Below are positions 1-4,115 of a DNA stretch of 5,828 nucleotides, one piece after another. Made by a program: the position numbers and the translations under genes. Source of the stretch: Candidatus Altarchaeales archaeon WOR_SM1_86-2. Its GTDB lineage: Archaea; Altiarchaeota; Altiarchaeia; IMC4; MCBC01. Numbering within the stretch: the first letter of the stretch is position 1; each line of letters opens with the position of its first letter. The stretch covers positions 1-5,828 of the forward strand of contig MCBC01000009.1 of assembly GCA_001723855.1 (NCBI GenBank). The letters are read 5' to 3'. The notes below the pieces were generated by a model. It was not told the origin of the DNA. It saw only the letters and a program-made list of their open reading frames with translations, and did no database searches.

Positions 1-334
1 GCATCTCCTGAAAAGTTACGGTTCTATCATTATGAAATCGCGGCCATCCGTCCAGGTCCCCGAAGTTTTCAGCATTGGCATAGACAAAATCATAACCCAC
101 TATACCCTCGGTAAGGATTTTAAGTGAATCGGGGGGGAGCATATCGTCTTCGGAGAGCAATTTGATGTATTCACACCTTGATCGTGCCACGCCCCTATTC
201 ATATTCACCCCGAGGGACTCATTACCGTGTTGCAGGATCAGTTCCCAGTCTTTATATGTCTGCTCCTCCAGGCTCTTGATGGCCTCCTTTAAGAAACCCC
301 TATCTTTGTCATATGGGATAATTACGCTAACCAA
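1..334 (-). CDS. Family 2 glycosyltransferase, N-terminal part (second paralogue)
   Basis: Partial gene; 111 residues are visible before the left window edge. The N-terminus, VSVIIPYDKDRGFLKEAIKS, is followed by LGVNMNRGV at about residues 41-49 and LLSEDDMLPPDSL at about 59-71, where the first Asp of the DxD is replaced by Glu (E62-D63-D64) relative to HDDD in the paralogue. The later FQEM at about 108-111 also matches the paralogue. The two proteins align without gaps over 93 residues at about 55% identity, so they arose by duplication or were recruited as a pair. The start is TTG at 334-332: the frame closes upstream at 349-347 with no ATG or GTG between, and TTG-GTT-AGC aligns exactly with the MIS start of the paralogue. 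It overlaps the formyltransferase by 8 bp and has no strong Shine-Dalgarno. A G7 run (131-137) lies within it, at the LPPD codons. Confidence 0.88.
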   Translation of the reverse strand, partial: MVSVIIPYDKDRGFLKEAIKSLEEQTYKDWELILQHGNESLGVNMNRGVARSRCEYIKLLSEDDMLPPDSLKILTEGIVGYDFVYANAENFGDLDGWPRFHNDRTVTFQEM

Positions 335-965
335 TTTGCAATTGTTTTAATCTTTCCAGCATCTTTATTTCCAGCCTGTGCGGCATCCTCCTGTTAGGCG
401 GGTACTTACCCCATATCGGTACGGTTCTGTTGGTATTGTTTATAGCATCTATCAGCATCTCCACCTCCATGACGTATGTCTTCTGCCCCAGGCTGTGTAT
501 TGTATCAAAAAAATCTATATTTATAAATCTTTGCTCTATGATAAGCCCCTCATCGATGTTTTCGTCAATTACGTGTGTTGTTACACCAATGGGAAACCCC
601 TTCAGGATAGCCCACTTCAGGGAATCCAGCCCCCGCACGTAGGGCATATATCCGGGGTGCGAGTTTATTATCTCGAAATTGCCTATCACTTCTTTTGGGA
701 GGATATTGGCTCCGCCGATTAAAATCTTTTCGTATTTGCCTAAATCAACATTCTCAATATAGTTATATCCCAATCTCTTGCATAGAATGTGGGGCGGGAT
801 ATCCATCAGATCGGTTGGCCTATGTTGCACAAGGGGAGTGAATTTTTTTCTCTTAATAAATGGGAATGCTATACACTCGACATCATTAAATCCAAATGCC
901 TTGAGCCTGAATAGCACATCCTGCGTTTTCTTGTGGGGAATATTATATGTTATTACACCTATCAT
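327..965 (-). CDS. Formyltransferase-fold protein (probable sugar N-formyltransferase)
   Basis: The 212 residues match the formyl_trans_N fold shared by PurN, Fmt and amino-sugar N-formyltransferases, which use N10-formyl-tetrahydrofolate. The signature is IINSHPGYMPYVRG at about residues 99-112, with catalytic N101 and H103. It continues with DSLKWAILKG and GVTTHVIDENIDEGLII at about 127-143, where D138 completes the Asn-His-Asp triad. H131 in the TTH motif is also conserved in the family. The first 70 residues form the Rossmann half and are less conserved. It lacks the C-terminal domain of Met-tRNA formyltransferase, and its surroundings rule out a purine-synthesis operon. Lying between two glycosyltransferases, it most likely N-formylates an amino sugar before or after transfer. 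The substrate is inferred, not seen. The start is fixed by strand 1 beginning at residue 1 (MIGVITYNI). It overlaps the upstream gene by 23 bp and the downstream one by 8 bp. Confidence 0.87.
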   Translation of the reverse strand: MIGVITYNIPHKKTQDVLFRLKAFGFNDVECIAFPFIKRKKFTPLVQHRPTDLMDIPPHILCKRLGYNYIENVDLGKYEKILIGGANILPKEVIGNFEIINSHPGYMPYVRGLDSLKWAILKGFPIGVTTHVIDENIDEGLIIEQRFINIDFFDTIHSLGQKTYVMEVEMLIDAINNTNRTVPIWGKYPPNRRMPHRLEIKMLERLKQLQIG

Positions 966-1563
966 ATTTTTTGGCTATATCCCTTATAAATTCCCTGCGT
1001 TCCTTTTTCTCCCCCGGCCCCATATAGTAGCTCTTATTAAATTCATGGAGCCTGTAATAATGGACAACCTTCGGGATGTAATTGCATTTATATCCGCCCT
1101 CCATAAGACGTAGGTGCAAATCATATTCCTCGCCCGTGTGCAATTCCTCATCATATCCCCCGACAGCCTCCAGGGCGGGTCTGTGATAAAGGGTTGTCCC
1201 TCCATAAATCTGATTGTCCTTTATCATCTCCTGGAACACGGGGGGGCAGCCCACGTATATCTTCGGGTCGGGGCAAAATACCGGATTACCAAATGTGTGT
1301 TGGTTGCCGCAAACAAAATCAAACCCCTGGATACCTTCATATAGATCCATCAGGGAATTCGGGGGTAGCTTGTCATCGTCATGGAGAATTTTTATCCATT
1401 CGCCATCTGCGATTTTCAGGCCGCGGTTAATATTCGCCCCCTGCGTTCTGTCGCCCATGATCTCCACAATCTGCCAATCTGTGTATGTCTGTTCTTCAAC
1501 GGACTTTATCGCTTCGTTTAAATACCCGCGATCTCGAACATATGGTATTATTACACTAATCAT
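943..1563 (-). CDS. Family 2 glycosyltransferase (complete paralogue)
   Basis: This is a 206-residue, single-domain GT2 enzyme with all the usual landmarks. It opens MISVIIPYVRDRGYLNEAIKSV (strand 1 and first helix), then has GANINRGL at about residues 42-49 (the conserved N-x-G helix). LHDDDKLPPNSL at about 60-71 holds the metal/UDP-binding DxD (D62-D64). AVGGYDEELHTGEEYDLHLRL at about 133-153 contains the acceptor loop and the catalytic-base E-x-D element (E145/E146, D148), and VVHYYRLHEFNKS at about 166-178 is the typical Y-R-x-H close. The protein is cytoplasmic, with no membrane span. It is about 55% identical over its first 93 residues (51/93, ungapped hand alignment) to the partial gene at 1-334. 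ATGA overlap links it to the preceding methyltransferase, and its last 23 bp overlap the formyltransferase start. A run of seven G (1240-1246, plus strand) lies within it, at the CPPV codons. Sugar donor and acceptor are unknown. Confidence 0.93.
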   Translation of the reverse strand: MISVIIPYVRDRGYLNEAIKSVEEQTYTDWQIVEIMGDRTQGANINRGLKIADGEWIKILHDDDKLPPNSLMDLYEGIQGFDFVCGNQHTFGNPVFCPDPKIYVGCPPVFQEMIKDNQIYGGTTLYHRPALEAVGGYDEELHTGEEYDLHLRLMEGGYKCNYIPKVVHYYRLHEFNKSYYMGPGEKKERREFIRDIAKKYDRCNNI

Positions 1564-2147
1564 TTTCTTAAAACCGATATATATACACCATGGGAATAAT
1601 CGCTGGTGGTGTGGAGGTCTCCCAAATTCGTTTCATATAATATCTTCCAATCTTTAACGGCTTGGTCGGTTCCGGTTCTTACTGGCGGCCAATTATAATC
1701 ATCTACGATGAAAATTATCTCTTTCTCCAGGGAATCATAAAAATGAGCCAGGGCCCGGGATTGAGCCTTGGTTGAGTGATGTCCGTCATAAAAATAAATA
1801 TTGATTTTATCTCTCAGTTTTACATTAAAACAATCATCATTGATTAATTCATATTCACCAATATACTTATTGCATTTTTCCGTGAAATCCTCCCTGTAAT
1901 CACCAAATTCCGACCAATTATCTATTGCTATTGCTTTATCATAATCATTTTTATATAGTGCAGAAATGAAGGTCGCCCCCCTATATACCCCTACCTCCAA
2001 ATAACGGGCACCCGGAATATCCACTATATTATTTAATAAATGGCGGAGCTTCCCCTGGCACATCCCTTCCAATTCAATTATTTCGGGTATGAGTTTAGAT
2101 TTAAGCAGATCGGCCCTACGTATGCTGTTTTTTATGTGCTCCACCAT
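1560..2147 (-). CDS. Class I SAM-dependent methyltransferase (Methyltransf_24-like)
   Basis: This 195-residue soluble protein has an N-terminal helical cap (residues 1-45) followed by a Rossmann-type methyltransferase core. Motif I is YLEVGVYRGATF at about 49-60 (E51, G53, G57). AIAIDNW at about 73-78 ends strand 2 with the ribose-binding acidic D76. NDDCF at about 103-107 is the motif III equivalent. YFYDGHHSTKAQ at about 118-129 and IFIVDDYNW at about 145-153 are the acidic and histidine clusters typical of the Methyltransf_24 group that accompanies sugar-biosynthesis loci. The acceptor is unknown; a glycan hydroxyl is plausible from context. The start ATG lies 1 nt after the end of the broken FkbM frame, and the stop overlaps the next gene's ATG (ATGA, 1560-1563). 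This gene is noticeably AT-rich: 1801-1980 is about 31% GC by hand count, against about 50% for 121-300. That suggests a separate origin from its neighbours. Confidence 0.85.
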   Translation of the reverse strand: MVEHIKNSIRRADLLKSKLIPEIIELEGMCQGKLRHLLNNIVDIPGARYLEVGVYRGATFISALYKNDYDKAIAIDNWSEFGDYREDFTEKCNKYIGEYELINDDCFNVKLRDKINIYFYDGHHSTKAQSRALAHFYDSLEKEIIFIVDDYNWPPVRTGTDQAVKDWKILYETNLGDLHTTSDYSHGVYISVLRK

Positions 2148-2148
2148 A

Positions 2149-2343
2149 TCATTTCATATAAAAGGCATCTCCCCAGGTTCCCCCAGCCCAATCAAGCTCT
2201 ACTCTTTTGAATCCCAACATTGCAAGGAAAATATCCAATTCGTAAATCAGAACGCACCCCTTATACATTTCCCCGCGGTTTACTTCCGTCATGATATAAT
2301 CAATCTCCCAGGAAGACCTCTTTTTCATAGCCCTGCACATCAA
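2149..2343 (-). CDS. FkbM methyltransferase, C-terminal remnant
   Basis: This 64-codon open frame follows the frameshift. Only about the last 50 residues, from WEIDYIMTEVNRG at about residue 12 onward, look like protein. They include YKGC, a LIYELDIFLAMLGFKRVEL helix-strand unit and the terminal WGDAFYMK, all matching the end of FkbM proteins. The first 11 residues (from the ATG at 2343) are out-of-frame translation of the IDVQGYEKEVF region of the upstream half, so this ATG is unlikely to be a true start. The frame ends 1 nt before the ATG of the next methyltransferase. It is best read as the tail of the broken gene and not as an independent gene. Confidence 0.45.
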   Translation of the reverse strand: MMCRAMKKRSSWEIDYIMTEVNRGEMYKGCVLIYELDIFLAMLGFKRVELDWAGGTWGDAFYMK

Positions 2344-2734
2344 TATTTATCATATTATATTTTCTACTGTTTAGCACATCATCCAGCCGGGCAACCTGTA
2401 CCTCAATTTTTTCATTGAATGTGATCTGGGGATACTGCGTTTTATGCAGGTGGGGTTCAAGTAATGATGATGACATCCTGTTGGATGACAAATACATTTG
2501 CGCATACATTTGCGCCGTGCCGTTGAAATTTCCCAGAGCTAGGTTTACTGCGGCCTTGCCAACCCGCTTTTTCAGTTTCTTGAAAACTTCGGGGATGGGT
2601 TCATAAAAAACCATGTTCTTTATGCCGAGTTTTTTGTATATACTATATTCTCCGCCACAATATGCTCCGATATGAATAACCCCCTTAATTTTAAGGTTGT
2701 ACTTTTCTATTAATTTTTCCAGGTCTAGTATCAT
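2300..2734 (-). CDS. FkbM methyltransferase, N-terminal portion (144 residues)
   Basis: This is the upstream open frame of the broken FkbM gene. It holds the Rossmann-type SAM-binding core: motif I, VIHIGAYCGGEYSIY, at about residues 19-33; motif II, FYEPIPEVF, at about 43-51 with acidic E45; LALGNFNGTAQMY at about 65-77; the SSSLLEPH loop at about 88-95; and INIDVQGYEKEVFLG at about 129-143, where the family's acidic Asp (D131) sits. The ATG at 2734 overlaps the preceding stop as ATGA. The product ends right after the last core motif and lacks the TEVNR and WGDAFYMK elements. If translated alone it would be a truncated methyltransferase, probably inactive or unstable. Confidence 0.7.
   Translation of the reverse strand: MILDLEKLIEKYNLKIKGVIHIGAYCGGEYSIYKKLGIKNMVFYEPIPEVFKKLKKRVGKAAVNLALGNFNGTAQMYAQMYLSSNRMSSSLLEPHLHKTQYPQITFNEKIEVQVARLDDVLNSRKYNMINIDVQGYEKEVFLGD
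2492..2515. repeat. Perfect 12-bp tandem duplication inside the FkbM gene
   Basis: On the plus strand the unit ATACATTTGCGC occurs twice back to back (2492-2503 and 2504-2515) with no mismatch. In the protein it produces AQMYAQMY, an in-frame gain of four residues in the segment after the GNFNG strand. The pattern is consistent with a recent replication-slippage duplication, because the two copies have not diverged. Confidence 0.85.
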
Positions 2735-3288
2735 AATTCTAAAATTTCTTTACCCGCTTCGGTTAATACTCCCCGGCGCGTCCCATCTATATACCAGAAC
2801 GGAAGTCCGGGAACAAAATAAACATCGCCTAGCTCGCAGTCGGATCGCTCGACCTCCCAGGGACTTAGTCCCGGTTTCAAGCATTCAAGAAAATACTCCC
2901 TGCGCCATATAGACGTTGCCATAGATATATAATATTGAGATTCTTTTGTTTGTTTGAGAAGCTCGCCCCGCCGCTCAAAACGATATGGCAGGGAATTAAA
3001 CCGGACATTCGGTTGTAAGCGTAGGGCATCGGCCTCCAGTTCATATGCCCATTTAAGATACATTTCAAAATCTATACAAAAGCGTATGAAATAATCATCA
3101 AGGGTGTAGAACAGATATCTCTCTTTGCGGGAATTGAGCGCATTAATAAGCTGATCGGAAAAAGCCTCATCGCCGTCAATAATCGCATAATCAATGTCCC
3201 AGCCGGATCGCTTGAAACATTTTTCCCAATGCGGCCATAACCATTTCCTGCTGTTGCAGCTATGCACTAATAAAATCAAATCATCCAA
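2731..3288 (-). CDS. Putative glycosyltransferase (small GT-A-like protein with TLDDYF motif)
   Basis: This is a 185-residue soluble protein. The layout resembles small GT-A-like glycosyltransferases found in capsule and O-antigen clusters. It has an N-terminal strand (LILLVHSCNSRKWLWPHW); YTLDDYFI at about residues 61-68, where adjacent D64/D65 could be the metal-binding pair; DALRLQPN at about 87-94; and a conserved-looking block, ISMATSIWRREYF, at about 121-133 followed by LSPWEVE at about 141-147. These SIW and WE-x-E elements recur in that group of proteins, as I remember it. The start is TTG at 3288-3286, with GGGG about 9 nt upstream. The start lies inside the preceding 45-residue gene (8-bp overlap), and the stop overlaps the FkbM start as ATGA (2731-2734). 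Family assignment is from motif memory, so transferase activity is inferred and the substrate is unknown. Confidence 0.65.
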   Translation of the reverse strand: MDDLILLVHSCNSRKWLWPHWEKCFKRSGWDIDYAIIDGDEAFSDQLINALNSRKERYLFYTLDDYFIRFCIDFEMYLKWAYELEADALRLQPNVRFNSLPYRFERRGELLKQTKESQYYISMATSIWRREYFLECLKPGLSPWEVERSDCELGDVYFVPGLPFWYIDGTRRGVLTEAGKEILEL

Positions 3289-3418
3289 TATCTTTACCCC
3301 AAAATGTTTCCCTGCCCATCATCCATTCCCAACGGGTTGCCATTAAAACAAGAAAAAACCAAGAACCAATCATTATAGCCCATAATATTATAACTGATAT
3401 TTTATATATTATTTCCAT
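3281..3418 (-). CDS. Small single-span membrane protein, 45 residues, function unknown
   Basis: This short reading frame fills what would otherwise be a 149-bp gap between two glycosyltransferase-type genes. It runs from ATG at 3418-3416 to TGA at 3283-3281. A short N-terminus (MEIIYKI) leads into about 20 strongly hydrophobic residues (roughly 8-28, including ILWAIMIGSWFF), followed by a Trp- and charge-rich tail (TRWEWMMGRETFWGKDIG). It begins 19 nt after the stop of the preceding gene and overlaps the TTG start of the next by 8 bp, the tight spacing typical of a genuine gene in this operon. No strong Shine-Dalgarno is visible, and this is one of the most AT-rich stretches in the window. 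I do not recognise a family. It could anchor the neighbouring soluble glycosyltransferases at the inner membrane or be an independent phage membrane protein. It could also be a fortuitous frame in AT-rich spacer. Confidence 0.5.
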   Translation of the reverse strand: MEIIYKISVIILWAIMIGSWFFLVLMATRWEWMMGRETFWGKDIG

Positions 3419-3437
3419 GATTATTTATTTGTTTCAT

Positions 3438-4115
3438 TTAAGTACTAATAAAATCATATCCTATGTGTTCCGTTAGATAGTTATATGGTATTTCAAAACC
3501 CCTTGTTTCCAATAGCATGAAATGCCAGATAGACGTATTGGTCTTCAGGTCTATGATCATGGGGGTTTCGCCATTATCCAGGACTGTTTCTTTTATGCCC
3601 GCCTTGCGTAATCTCAGGATCATATTTGTGTCCATGCCCTCATTTAATTCATCTACCCAAAGTTTTTCCGGAATAAGGGCATCGCGGTGGATCATCCTGC
3701 CGCTGCCGAAAGTCATGCCAGGATTATAGTCCGGGATAGACAGGGATTTCTTGGTTTTATAGTCCACCACAAAAAGATTTTTCAAACCAAAAAAGGGCAC
3801 TTGTTTTTTCATCAGGGGCAAATAGAGATCGAAAATGTCCGGGTTTACTATACTGTCAGAATTGAGTTCCATCAAATAGTCCCATTTCAGCTGCCGCGCC
3901 CCATCAATACCGGCATTTTTTTTCCTGCCAAAAGGTTTGTTTTCACATTCTACCTTCCAGCAGGGAGGGAGGATATCTATCAGCTCATCATAATACGGAT
4001 CTTCAGGGGAGAGGACGACCAATAATTCGTGCTTGGGCAGTCTCTTTAGCGATCTTACCCATTCCCGTACTATCTCGGGACGTTGCCATAGGGGGGTAAA
4101 AATGAGGATTTTCAT
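3438..4115 (-). CDS. GT-A-fold glycosyltransferase (family 2-like)
   Basis: This 225-residue soluble protein has no signal peptide or membrane span. It starts with a beta strand (MKILIFTPLWQRPE) typical of nucleotide-sugar-binding GT-A folds. It also has PFGRKKNAGID at about residues 61-71, where GT2 enzymes carry their conserved R/K-N-x-G helix, then LMELNSDSIVNPD at about 81-93, in which NSDS is in the position of the metal-binding DxD. GSGRMIHRD at about 137-145 matches the acceptor-side loop, and an ELNEGMDTNMILRLRKAG helix follows at about 156-173, where the catalytic base (E or D) would sit. SIWH at about 195-198 may be the late metal-ligand histidine. Donor and acceptor cannot be predicted. 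The gene is coupled to terL by an ATGA overlap. It has no obvious Shine-Dalgarno, so it probably depends on reinitiation and is co-expressed with packaging genes. It is not closely related to the two GT2 paralogues further downstream. Confidence 0.82.
   Translation of the reverse strand: MKILIFTPLWQRPEIVREWVRSLKRLPKHELLVVLSPEDPYYDELIDILPPCWKVECENKPFGRKKNAGIDGARQLKWDYLMELNSDSIVNPDIFDLYLPLMKKQVPFFGLKNLFVVDYKTKKSLSIPDYNPGMTFGSGRMIHRDALIPEKLWVDELNEGMDTNMILRLRKAGIKETVLDNGETPMIIDLKTNTSIWHFMLLETRGFEIPYNYLTEHIGYDFIST

Larger units (their letters stand above)
2149..2734 (-). pseudogene. FkbM-family methyltransferase, frameshifted
   Basis: Taken together, two frames rebuild one FkbM-type SAM-dependent methyltransferase of about 195 residues, a family that O-methylates sugars. 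The upstream frame gives the SAM-binding half (GVIHIGAYCGGE, FYEPIPE) and reads to NMINIDVQGYEKEVFLGD, then TGA at 2302-2300. The downstream frame, offset by one base, resumes with EIDYIMTEVNRGEMYKGC and ends GTWGDAFYMK, the expected family C-terminus, with TGA at 2151-2149. In intact relatives the IDVQGYE...KG segment is separated from IDYI.TEVN by roughly seven more residues (a GA..TL.. helix) that are missing here. A deletion of about 20 bp near 2303-2311 would explain both the missing residues and the frame change. The gene also carries a 12-bp tandem duplication at 2492-2515. A sequencing or assembly error is possible, but a single-base error would not restore the missing residues. Confidence 0.72.

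Noticed and set aside
378..722. Plus-strand open frame of 114 codons
   Set aside because: It is the shadow of the formyltransferase gene, whose catalytic triad and signature lie on the opposite strand.
1214..1657. Plus-strand open frame of 147 codons
   Set aside because: It is antisense to a motif-complete GT2 gene and the end of a methyltransferase gene, has no protein-like motif, and would be the only plus-strand gene in the operon.
2300..2330. Programmed +1 frameshift joining the two FkbM frames
   Set aside because: No slippery site with a supporting stem-loop or strong stimulator is evident, and the joined product would still miss the residues expected between VFLG and IDYI, which points to a deletion.
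3372..3392. Two minus-strand TATAAT hexamers as -10 promoter elements for the downstream cargo
   Set aside because: The hexamers about 17 bp upstream (ATATCA and GAAATA) do not resemble TTGACA, and the region is AT-rich coding sequence for the small membrane protein, where TATAAT arises by chance.
3687..4025. Plus-strand open frame of 112 codons
   Set aside because: It lies antisense within the GT that follows terL; its composition reads as reverse-complement coding sequence, with no start signal or known motif.
1..4115. Host capsule or O-antigen locus unrelated to a phage
   Set aside because: The gene set alone would fit, but the first GT overlaps terL by ATGA on the same strand and no transposase, boundary or strand switch separates them.
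327..4115. DNA hypermodification cluster (glycosylated phage DNA)
   Set aside because: No base hydroxylase, hydroxymethyltransferase, kinase or thymidylate-synthase-like gene is present, and the GTs are of the kind seen in surface-glycan loci.
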